DNA from: Chloroflexota bacterium | GTDB taxonomy: Bacteria; Chloroflexota; Anaerolineae; UBA1429 | Assembly: GCA_012515695.1 (NCBI GenBank) | Contig: JAAYXX010000277.1 | Span: forward strand, 1-5,178 | Direction of reading: 5' to 3' | Length of the DNA: 5,178 nucleotides | In this document: positions 1-5,178 of the stretch, piece after piece | Layout: every line of letters begins with the position of its first letter | Numbering within the stretch: the first letter of the stretch is position 1 | The notes under the pieces: generated by a model | What the model saw: only the letters and a program-made list of their open reading frames with translations | Told to the model about the DNA's origin: nothing | The model's database searches: none | Translations under genes and position numbers: made by a program

Positions 1-426
1 AGGATGGTGCCAGTCCATCAGCGAATAATAAAAGCCCACCTTGAGGCCAAACTCGTGGCAGGCGTCCACATACTCGGCGACCAGGTCGCGCCCAGGGCCA
101 CACTTGACAGCGTTATAATCGGTCTGTTTGGTATCCCACAAGCAAAAGCCCTCATGGTGTTTGGTGGTCATCACCATGTACTTCATCCCGGACTCTTTGG
201 CGAGTTTGGCCCACTCGCGCGCGGGACGATCCTTGGGCTTCCATGTGGCGGCCAGCTTTTCATATTCGGCAACGGGGATACGCTCGCGGCACATTGCCCA
301 TTCATGGCGACCCAACTGGGCATACAATCCCCAATGAATAAACATGCCAAAACGAGCCTGTTGCCACCAACGCAGGCGTTGGGGCCTGGTGGCTGCGGTC
401 TGCGCCAAGTATTCCTCTTCGGTCAT
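1..426 (-). CDS. Alpha-L-fucosidase, GH29-like (N-terminal part, cut by window edge)
   Basis: The minus strand reads from an ATG at 426-424 for 142 codons and runs off the left edge, so this is about one third of a usual GH29 enzyme. GH29 enzymes hydrolyse terminal alpha-L-fucose from glycans by a retaining mechanism. Family signatures seen: a WW..ARFGMFIHWG block at residues 20-33, EW at 42-43, TTKHHEGFCLWD at 87-98 and FGLKVGFYYSLMDWHHP at 126-142. In characterised GH29 enzymes the His of the IHWG block and the HH pair of the KHH motif bind fucose; the equivalents here are H31 and H90/H91. The catalytic Asp nucleophile lies further on, outside the window. No signal peptide is visible, so a cytoplasmic enzyme acting on imported oligosaccharides is likely. 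The start is well supported: an in-frame stop lies upstream at 471-469 with no other ATG, GTG or TTG between. The gene is divergent from the fusion gene at 963. Substrate specificity cannot be told from this part. Confidence 0.93.
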   Translation of the reverse strand, partial: MTEEEYLAQTAATRPQRLRWWQQARFGMFIHWGLYAQLGRHEWAMCRERIPVAEYEKLAATWKPKDRPAREWAKLAKESGMKYMVMTTKHHEGFCLWDTKQTDYNAVKCGPGRDLVAEYVDACHEFGLKVGFYYSLMDWHHP

Positions 427-437
427 GTTAAGACGAT

Positions 438-454
438 CTCCTATTGTGATTATA
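438..454 (-). promoter_or_regulatory. Candidate -10 box and ribosome binding site of the fucosidase gene
   Basis: On the minus strand a perfect TATAAT lies at 454-449, followed after 6 bases by AGGAG at 442-438, then 11 bases to the ATG at 426. No good -35 hexamer is found 16-19 bases upstream; the best is a poor TGCGTA at 477-472. If the -10 box is used, transcription would begin at or next to the AGGAG, giving a leader of only about 16 nt. The ribosome site is reasonably sure; the promoter is a motif match only. Confidence 0.45.
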
Positions 455-543
455 CGATAAGAATTCTGCTATACGCAGCGCCCCGATTATCCAGTAATAG
501 CCAATACCTGTCAAACGGCAATGCTACCGTAGCCAGTTGGACC

Positions 544-560
544 GCCGGCTTCCAGCCGGC
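544..560. repeat. GC-rich palindromic element, possibly a dispersed intergenic repeat
   Basis: GCCGGCT (544-550) and AGCCGGC (554-560) form a perfect 7-bp stem around a TCC loop. With the preceding GGACC the unit resembles short palindromic units that I recall as widely dispersed between genes in several bacterial lineages, including Chloroflexota. There is no T-run on either side, so it is not a typical terminator. The inverted repeat is seen directly; membership of a dispersed family is recalled and cannot be verified from one copy. Confidence 0.5.
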
Positions 561-746
561 ATAAAGCAGCCAAGGATGGACAATGGCGCCCACTTCTCGC
601 GGATCAAGTGCTGGGGCAAAGTCGGAGGTGCCCTCATCCGCCCTTCGGGCATCGGCATACCTGCCGGGCGGCTGGGTACAGCCGGGGGCGAGGGCTGAAA
701 GCGCCTGACTATCGTAAAATGCACTCAATTAAACCAGATATCACTT

Positions 747-773
747 AACCCGTTTTTAACGGGTTTTCTCTTT
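747..773 (+). terminator. Terminator-like hairpin with T-rich tail (rightward)
   Basis: The 8-bp perfect stem at 747-765 with a TTT loop is followed by a pyrimidine tract TTCTCTTT (766-773), which fits a rho-independent terminator read rightward. The stem holds only four G-C pairs and the tail is interrupted by C, so strength is doubtful. No rightward gene lies upstream in the window, so its client is unclear; it may simply be part of the repeat cluster, or insulate the fusion gene from transcripts entering from the left. Confidence 0.35.
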
Positions 774-836
774 CCGCAGCCTGGGACATTCAGTCCCAGG
801 CGGGGCATTGCATCAGCATAGGCAGTTTCAACCGCC
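747..836. repeat. Cluster of three hairpins, probable dispersed intergenic repeat
   Basis: Three inverted repeats follow each other. The first has AACCCGTT (747-754) and AACGGGTT (758-765), 8 bp around TTT. The second has GCCTGGGAC (779-787) and GTCCCAGGC (793-801), 9 bp around ATTCA. The third has GGCAGTT (821-827) and AACCGCC (830-836), 7 bp with one mismatch. The order, and the GTTTCAACCGCC block in particular, resemble composite palindromic repeats I recall from intergenic regions of Chloroflexota and some cyanobacteria. The mismatch in the third arm suggests a decaying copy. No open frame here is credible. Confidence 0.5.
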
Positions 837-853
837 CCACCCCTGCCGCGCAT

Positions 854-882
854 TTCAGAAATGCTGCCGGTTGCTGTATACT
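854..882 (+). promoter_or_regulatory. Candidate sigma-70-like promoter of the fusion gene
   Basis: TTTCAG (854-859) and TATACT (877-882) are separated by 17 bases. The -10 matches the consensus at five of six positions; the -35 only at three. Transcription would begin near 889, giving a leader of about 74 nt that contains most of the inverted repeat at 876-943. The -10 box itself lies in the left arm of that repeat. It is a motif match only, but it is the best placed one before the gene. Confidence 0.35.
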
Positions 883-943
883 GTCCAGCGAGCAACAACG
901 CGACGGCAGCCCGGCGCGCCGCGCTCGCTGGGTGGAAGTATAC
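876..943 (+). promoter_or_regulatory. Long interrupted inverted repeat in the leader of the fusion gene
   Basis: GTATACT (876-882) pairs with AGTATAC (937-943), and CCAGCGAGC (885-893) pairs with GCTCGCTGG (923-931), 16 bp in all, with a 2-by-5-base internal gap. The 29-base loop (894-922) itself contains a 10-bp palindrome, CGGCGCGCCG (912-921). The structure ends 19 bases before the GTG start and overlaps the candidate -10 box. It could be a leader RNA structure, a paired operator (the palindrome GTATAC occurs twice, 62 bp apart) or a small mobile palindromic element. The pairing is seen directly; its role is unknown. Confidence 0.5.
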
Positions 944-953
944 GTCATGATTT

Positions 954-959
954 GGGGGA
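954..959 (+). promoter_or_regulatory. Ribosome binding site of the fusion gene
   Basis: A purine block GGGGGA lies 3 bases before the GTG at 963. The spacing is short and the match to AGGAGG imperfect, so initiation may be modest. The upstream in-frame stop TGA at 948-950 leaves no other start between it and 963, and the next in-frame ATG is far inside the protein, so GTG 963 is the sensible start. Confidence 0.5.
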
Positions 960-962
960 ACT

Positions 963-3900
963 GTGCGCAAAGGCCTGCATCAAGACCTGGCCATCATCCT
1001 GGCTTTGTTATTTCTCTCCATCCTCTTTTGGTGGCCCGTGACCGTTGGGGGCAAAACTCTATTGCCTGCGGACAAGGTATTTACCTGGGCCCCCTGGAAT
1101 AGCTACGCCCAGGAGGCGGGCATCACCGTTCCTCACAATGGCCTGCTGGACGACCTGTACCTGGAGAATTACGTGTGGAAGCGCCTGATCGTCGAGTCGC
1201 TGCGGGCGCGACAGCTTCCCCTGTGGAACCCCTACATCCTGTCGGGGGTGCCATTCCTGGCAGCCGGGCAGCACTCGGCCATGTATCCCTTCTCCGTGTT
1301 GTTCTATGTGTTGCCCCTCACCTCGGCCTATGGCTGGTTTGCCGCGCTGCACCTGTTCCTGGCCGGAACGTTCACCTATTTCCTGGCCCGCACGCTACAC
1401 ATCAAGCGGTTGGGCGCGATGGTGGCCGCCGTCACCTTTATGTTCGGCGGGTTCATGGTAATCCGCAACGTCTTCCCGATGATTATTGCGGCGGCGGTCT
1501 GGCTGCCGCTGATTCTCACCGCCATCGAGCGCATCATCCAGCGCGAAGAGCGCGGCCCAGCCAGGATCACGGCCCACATCCCCGACGCCGTGTTGGGGAC
1601 TGGCGCTGCGGGCATGGTGTTCCTGGCAGGCCACCCGGAAATGTACTATTACGTCGGTCTGGTGTCCGGGTTCTATGCCCTGTGGCGGCTGGTGGGCCTC
1701 ACCTGGCGCACGCACCGCTGGGCGTCCACCGCCCGCAGCGGCGCAATCCTGGTGGCAATAGCGGCGTTGGGCGTGGGGCTGGGCGCCGGGCAGTGGTTGC
1801 CCCTGCTAGAGTTGGTGCAGCAGAACTTTCGCGAGGGCGGGGCCAGCCTGTCCCAGGTTCTGAGCTGGGCCTACCCACCCCGGCGGGTGATCTCGCTACT
1901 CATCCCCGACTTTTTTGGCAACCCCGCCCATCACAGCTATTTTGACCTGTTCACCTTCCAGCGGGTGCCGGTAACGGTCAACGCCTTGGGCCAGCAGATT
2001 GATAGCATCTATTGGGGCATCAAGAATTATGTCGAGGGGGCCAGCTATATCGGCGTCCTGCCGCTGTTGCTGGCGGCCATCGCCCTGCTAAAGCGCAAGG
2101 GCCGCCACATCTGGTTCTTTGCCACGTTGGCTATCGTATCGCTGCTGTTCGTCTTTGGCTCGCCCCTGTACGCCCTGATGTATTACCTGCCGGGCCTCAA
2201 CCAGGTTCATTCGCCCTTCCGATGGATTTACCCCTATACCCTGTGCATCGGCATTCTGGCGGGGATGGGATGCGACGCCCTGCGAAAAAGCCTTGCGCCC
2301 ACCGAGAACGGGCGGCGGTGGCCGCGCCTGGCTGACAGGCTGGCCGACCCCATCCTTCCGGCGGCGGCAACGCTGGGGGGCGCGGCCCTGCTGGGCGGGC
2401 TGGCGTTGAGCCTGCTCTTCAAAGAGCGCGTGGCGGCTCTGGCCGAGCGGGCCATGTACGCCCTCGCCAAAGCGCCAGAAGCCTTTGCCGATGGGCGCAT
2501 GTTCTACTCGTACGAGTTCCGCAACCTGGCGATTTTCGGCCTGGCGCTGCTGGCCGGTGGCGGCGTGTTGCTGTTGCGACCCCGGCTGCATCGCCCCCAT
2601 GTGTGGGGCGGTCTGGTGGTGGCGGTGATCGTGGCCGAGTTGTTTGTCATCGGCAAGCCCTTCTTCCCCGCCAATGACCCCGCCCTGGTAGAGTATCGCA
2701 CGCCGGGCATTGACTTGATAAAGCAGGACGACGACCTGTTCCGCATCACCAGCCTGGTTGGCGGCGACGAAAAGACGATGAACGCCAACACCGGCATGTT
2801 GTATGACCTGTACGATGTGCGCGGATACGACTCGATCATCCCGCGCCAGTACGTGGACTATATGCAACTGCTGCAAGAGCAGGGCGAGTTGCCCTATAAC
2901 CGCATCGCGCCCCTCAACGAGCGCAACCCCGAGGCCCTGGACTCGCCATTGCTGGATATGCTGAACGTCAAGTACATCGTGACCGCCAAAGAGCGCAGCA
3001 TAGACAACCCCGGCTACACGCTGGTCTATGACGGGGAAATGCGGGTATACCGCCACGAGGACGCGATGCCGCGCGCGTTTATGGTGGCGCAAGGGGTCAA
3101 CATCCCCAACGCCGACGAGCGGCGCGAGGCGCTCTGCACGTTTGACCCGCGTCAGGTGGTGATCCTGGAAGAAACGCCCCGCCAGGAGCAGGTCAGCGAG
3201 GTACCCGCCGATTTCGACTATCACGTCGAGTCGGTGATCTATAGCCCCAACGAGGTGCTCATCACCGCCAAGACGCCTATCCCCTGCTTCCTGGTGCTGG
3301 GCGATAGCTTTTTCAACGACTGGAAGGCGTTTATCCGCCCGGCCAACGCTGGACAGGATCAGGAGCAAGAACTGCACATCTACCGGGCAAACGGCAATTT
3401 CCGCGCCGTGGAGCTGCCGCCGGGAGAGCATCTCGTGCGCTTTAAATACTCCCCCGACACGGTCAAGCTGGGGCTGTATACCAGCTTTCTCGCCGGGGTG
3501 GTGCTGATGCTCTCTCTGGCGTTCTGGGGTTGGCAGCGATACTACCGGGAGCCGCAAGCCAACGCCGAGATCCAGCGCGTCACCAAGAACACCATCGCGC
3601 CCGTGGGCCTGGAACTGGTCAACCGCATGCTGGACATGGTTTTCGCCATGCTCATGCTGCGAATGCTCGGCGCGGCGGATGCCGGACAATATACCACAGC
3701 CGTCCTGGTGGTCACGTGGGTGGACATTTTCGTCAACTTTGGGCTGAACACCCTGCTCACCCGCGAGATTTCCCGCGACAAGGCGCACGCCAACCGCTAT
3801 CTCTCCAGCGCCATCATCGCCCGCCTCGGCCTGTGCCTGGTGGCGGTGCCCCTGCTGGGGCTGTTCTTCCTGGCGCGCCGGTTCACCGTGCCCATCCAGC

Positions 3901-5054
3901 CCAAGACCATGCTGGCTATCGGGCTGTTTGGCCTGGGCCTGGTGCCGAGCAACGTTGCCGCCAGTATCAGCGCCGTCTTTATGGCCCACGAACGCATGGA
4001 AATCCCCGCGTCGGTGAGCACATTTACCACGCTGCTGCGAGTATCACTGGGCATTCTGGTGCTGGTGGCCGGGGCCGGGTATATCGGCCTGGCCGGGGTG
4101 TCCATCGTGGTGAACATTGTCACCATGATTACCCTGTACCTGCTGCTGCGGGCCACCGTGCTCAAGCCCGTGCTGGAGGTTGACTGGCAATTCCTGAAAA
4201 AGATGCTGGCCGAGTCGTATCCCCTGATGATCAACAGCCTGCTGGCAACGTTGTTCTTCAAGATGCTGATTCTGCTGCTGGAATGGCTGCCAGACGACCC
4301 CCGGGTGGTGGGCTGGTATGGAGCGGCATACAAATACATTGATGCGGTGAATATCATCCCGGCCTACTTTACGCTGGCTATCTTCCCGCTGATGTCCCGC
4401 TATGCGGCGGAAGCCAAAGAGTCGCTGCTCAAAGCCTATCGGCTGGCCGTCAAGATGCTGCTGATCGTGGCCTTGCCCGCCGCGTTGATCGGCGGGGCGC
4501 TGTCTTACGAGTTGGTCACGTTGTTGGGCGGGTCCGATTATGTGCCCCAAGGGGCCGAAATCCTCAGCATCGTGATCTGGTACATGCCCTTTGGGTTCAT
4601 CAACTCGGTAACACAATACGTGCTGATCGCCCTGAACCAGCAACGCTTCCTGACGCGGGCGTTTGCCATCGGCCTGCTGTTCAACGTGGTCGCCAACGTA
4701 ATCCTGATTCAGACCGTAGGGTGGATGTCTTCGGCCTTTATCGCCGTGATTTCCGAGATCGTTCTGTTCATCCCCTTCTATATAGGCGTCCGGCGGCACC
4801 TGGCGCGCATCGCCTGGGGACAAATCATCTGGAAGCAGGCAGTAAGCGCGATTCCGCTGGCCCTGCTAATTGCGTTCCTGCCCCACCGACAGGTACTTTT
4901 CGCAATTCCTGTGGGGCTGGTTTTGTATGCTGTGGGACTTGTGGTATTGTCAGTGTTTGACAAAGAAGAACGGGGCGTGGTCGGCCAGATTCTACCCGTG
5001 AACCGGGTGAGAGGTCGGATTACCGCCGCGCTGGACCGGCTGGCTCAGCGTTGA
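963..5054 (+). CDS. Fusion membrane protein: YfhO-family GT-C-like module plus Wzx/MOP-type flippase
   Basis: This 1363-residue frame joins two complete membrane proteins. Residues 1-858 match the YfhO family: an N-terminal membrane helix (10-27), a first outer loop with LLPADK (33-38) and an acidic DD pair (63-64), the PLWNPYILSGVPFLA block (86-100), about 14 further hydrophobic segments to residue 565, then a large soluble region (566-834) with LLDMLNVKYIVT (663-674), DWKAFI (786-791) and NGNFRAVELPPGEH (810-823), closed by a helix at 836-857. B. subtilis YfhO has similar length and is implicated in glycosylating lipoteichoic acid from an undecaprenyl-linked sugar. Residues 870-1363 match polysaccharide flippases (RfbX/Wzx, MOP superfamily): VTKNTIAP then LRMLGAADAGQY (899-910), the family's usual opening, VGWYGAAYKYIDAVNIIPAY (1116-1135), PLMSRYAAE (1142-1150), and about 14 helices. 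The linker (859-872) is short and Arg-containing, as expected on the cytoplasmic side. It has no internal ATG, GTG or TTG that could start a separate flippase. The likely role is export and transfer of a lipid-linked sugar to a cell-surface glycan; the substrate is unknown. The GTG start follows from the in-frame TGA at 948-950. Confidence 0.9.
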   Translation: MRKGLHQDLAIILALLFLSILFWWPVTVGGKTLLPADKVFTWAPWNSYAQEAGITVPHNGLLDDLYLENYVWKRLIVESLRARQLPLWNPYILSGVPFLAAGQHSAMYPFSVLFYVLPLTSAYGWFAALHLFLAGTFTYFLARTLHIKRLGAMVAAVTFMFGGFMVIRNVFPMIIAAAVWLPLILTAIERIIQREERGPARITAHIPDAVLGTGAAGMVFLAGHPEMYYYVGLVSGFYALWRLVGLTWRTHRWASTARSGAILVAIAALGVGLGAGQWLPLLELVQQNFREGGASLSQVLSWAYPPRRVISLLIPDFFGNPAHHSYFDLFTFQRVPVTVNALGQQIDSIYWGIKNYVEGASYIGVLPLLLAAIALLKRKGRHIWFFATLAIVSLLFVFGSPLYALMYYLPGLNQVHSPFRWIYPYTLCIGILAGMGCDALRKSLAPTENGRRWPRLADRLADPILPAAATLGGAALLGGLALSLLFKERVAALAERAMYALAKAPEAFADGRMFYSYEFRNLAIFGLALLAGGGVLLLRPRLHRPHVWGGLVVAVIVAELFVIGKPFFPANDPALVEYRTPGIDLIKQDDDLFRITSLVGGDEKTMNANTGMLYDLYDVRGYDSIIPRQYVDYMQLLQEQGELPYNRIAPLNERNPEALDSPLLDMLNVKYIVTAKERSIDNPGYTLVYDGEMRVYRHEDAMPRAFMVAQGVNIPNADERREALCTFDPRQVVILEETPRQEQVSEVPADFDYHVESVIYSPNEVLITAKTPIPCFLVLGDSFFNDWKAFIRPANAGQDQEQELHIYRANGNFRAVELPPGEHLVRFKYSPDTVKLGLYTSFLAGVVLMLSLAFWGWQRYYREPQANAEIQRVTKNTIAPVGLELVNRMLDMVFAMLMLRMLGAADAGQYTTAVLVVTWVDIFVNFGLNTLLTREISRDKAHANRYLSSAIIARLGLCLVAVPLLGLFFLARRFTVPIQPKTMLAIGLFGLGLVPSNVAASISAVFMAHERMEIPASVSTFTTLLRVSLGILVLVAGAGYIGLAGVSIVVNIVTMITLYLLLRATVLKPVLEVDWQFLKKMLAESYPLMINSLLATLFFKMLILLLEWLPDDPRVVGWYGAAYKYIDAVNIIPAYFTLAIFPLMSRYAAEAKESLLKAYRLAVKMLLIVALPAALIGGALSYELVTLLGGSDYVPQGAEILSIVIWYMPFGFINSVTQYVLIALNQQRFLTRAFAIGLLFNVVANVILIQTVGWMSSAFIAVISEIVLFIPFYIGVRRHLARIAWGQIIWKQAVSAIPLALLIAFLPHRQVLFAIPVGLVLYAVGLVVLSVFDKEERGVVGQILPVNRVRGRITAALDRLAQR

Positions 5055-5081
5055 CGTCTGGCGCGCCAGCCCCTTTATCAT
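5051..5081 (+). promoter_or_regulatory. Candidate promoter of the tRNA synthetase gene
   Basis: TTGACG (5051-5056) and TATCAT (5076-5081) each match the sigma-70 consensus at five of six positions, but the spacer is 19 bases, longer than the usual 17. The -35 box overlaps the stop codon of the fusion gene (TGA 5052-5054). A start point near 5088 would give a leader of about 11 nt beginning at the Shine-Dalgarno sequence. Read-through from the fusion gene is the alternative. Confidence 0.35.
5058..5069. repeat. 12-bp perfect palindrome between the fusion gene and asnS
   Basis: CTGGCGCGCCAG reads the same on both strands and sits 3 bases after the fusion gene's stop. As RNA it could form only a 4-bp stem with a CGCG loop and has no T-run directly after it (CCCCTTTA), so it is a poor terminator. 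It lies in the spacer of the candidate promoter, where a dimeric regulator could bind, but no evidence shows that. Confidence 0.4.
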
Positions 5082-5087
5082 CTACAT

Positions 5088-5093
5088 AGGAGG
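5088..5093 (+). promoter_or_regulatory. Strong Shine-Dalgarno sequence of asnS
   Basis: A full AGGAGG lies 5 bases before the GTG at 5099. This fixes the start of the last gene in spite of its non-ATG start codon. Confidence 0.85.
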
Positions 5094-5098
5094 CTAAC

Positions 5099-5178
5099 GT
5101 GGCCGAGCACGTGTATATTGGCAACGTGGCAGATCACGAGGGCCAGGAGATCACCGTCAAGGGCTGGCTCTATAACAG
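5099..5178 (+). CDS. asnS: Probable asparaginyl-tRNA synthetase (N-terminal 26 codons, cut by window edge)
   Basis: From GTG 5099 the frame reads a short N-terminus with HVYIGNVADHEGQEITVKGW (residues 4-23) then LYN, and stays open to the window edge. The pattern YI..(I/V)..H.GQE(I/V)T(L/V).GWLYN is the opening of the OB-fold anticodon-binding domain of class IIb tRNA synthetases, and GWLYN is most like asparaginyl-tRNA synthetases, which charge tRNA-Asn with asparagine in the cytoplasm. Aspartyl- or lysyl-tRNA synthetase are the alternatives; AspRS usually opens with an RT/CGEL-type segment not seen here. Only about 5 percent of a usual 430-460-residue protein is visible, so no catalytic motif can be checked. 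The gene follows the fusion gene by 44 bp on the same strand, so it may be cotranscribed or use the candidate promoter at 5051-5081. I see no functional tie to the fusion. Confidence 0.72.
   Translation, partial: MAEHVYIGNVADHEGQEITVKGWLYN

Larger units (their letters stand above)
427..962. other. Divergent intergenic region without a convincing gene
   Basis: This 536-bp stretch separates the leftward fucosidase from the rightward fusion gene. Open frames across it (minus strand 728-450 and 970-725) are short, rich in Pro, Arg, Gly and Ala, lack a good ribosome site, and owe part of their sequence to the hairpin repeats, so I do not call them genes. The first 100 bases next to the fucosidase start are AT-rich; the rest is GC-rich with several inverted repeats, listed separately. 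I see no tRNA, rRNA or CRISPR. Between 561 and 746 there is only a small GCCC-TTC-GGGC hairpin (640-650) and a weak CGGCT/AGCCG pair (669-684). Confidence 0.7.

Noticed and set aside
4..564. 186-codon plus-strand frame opposite the fucosidase
   Set aside because: The opposite strand carries strong GH29 motifs; the end of this frame runs through the palindrome at 544-560.
450..728. 92-codon minus-strand frame in the divergent gap
   Set aside because: It has no good ribosome site or recognisable motif, and its middle is encoded by the palindrome at 544-560.
427..962. CRISPR array, tRNA or other structured RNA gene in the divergent gap
   Set aside because: No direct repeats with regular spacing and no cloverleaf are visible; the hairpins differ from each other in sequence.
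725..970. 81-codon minus-strand frame before the fusion gene
   Set aside because: It is built largely from the hairpin repeats at 747-836 and 876-943 and lacks a Shine-Dalgarno sequence.
1175..1945. 256-codon plus-strand frame overlapping the YfhO part
   Set aside because: It is a different frame of a well-supported gene; the product is Arg/Pro/Gly/His rich with no family resemblance.
2088..3989. 633-codon open frame on the minus strand inside the fusion gene
   Set aside because: It is antisense to a clearly recognisable membrane protein, is rich in His, Gln, Gly and Arg as expected from the complement of hydrophobic GC-rich codons, and shows no domain.
4044..4823. 259-codon minus-strand frame inside the flippase part
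   Set aside because: Same antisense shadow composition (Gln, His, Gly, Asp rich) and no recognisable motif.
5055..5075. Rho-independent terminator after the fusion gene
   Set aside because: The palindrome CTGGCGCGCCAG can form only a 4-bp stem and is followed by CCCCTTTA, not a T-run.

Overview
The window looks like part of a GC-rich bacterial chromosome, probably a Chloroflexota (Anaerolineae-like) member or a related environmental lineage. This placement is tentative. It rests on the high GC content, GTG starts on two of three genes, a very large YfhO-type membrane protein, and intergenic palindromic repeats that resemble dispersed repeats I recall from such genomes.

Layout, left to right. 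(1) Positions 1-426, minus strand: the first 142 codons of a GH29-type alpha-L-fucosidase, cut by the window edge. A TATAAT box and an AGGAG ribosome site lie just before its start. (2) Positions 427-962: a divergent intergenic region of 536 bp with no convincing gene. It holds a GC-rich palindrome (544-560), a cluster of three hairpins (747-836) whose first member looks like a rightward terminator, a candidate promoter (854-882), and a long interrupted inverted repeat (876-943) immediately before the next gene. (3) Positions 963-5054, plus strand: one uninterrupted reading frame of 1363 residues joining two complete membrane proteins. The N-terminal part (about residues 1-858) is a YfhO-family GT-C-like membrane protein. 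The C-terminal part (about residues 870-1363) is a Wzx/MOP-type polysaccharide flippase. (4) Positions 5055-5098: a 44-bp gap with a palindrome, a possible promoter and a strong Shine-Dalgarno sequence. (5) Positions 5099-5178, plus strand: the first 26 codons of what is probably asparaginyl-tRNA synthetase (asnS), cut by the window edge.

The most notable object is the YfhO-flippase fusion. From what is known of the two families, the flippase half could move a lipid-linked sugar across the membrane and the YfhO half could use it as donor on the outside, so one polypeptide might couple flipping and transfer. This is inference; the fusion itself is seen directly. The fucosidase and the tRNA synthetase have no obvious functional link to it, although a fucosidase next to a glycosylation protein is at least compatible with a carbohydrate-related neighbourhood.
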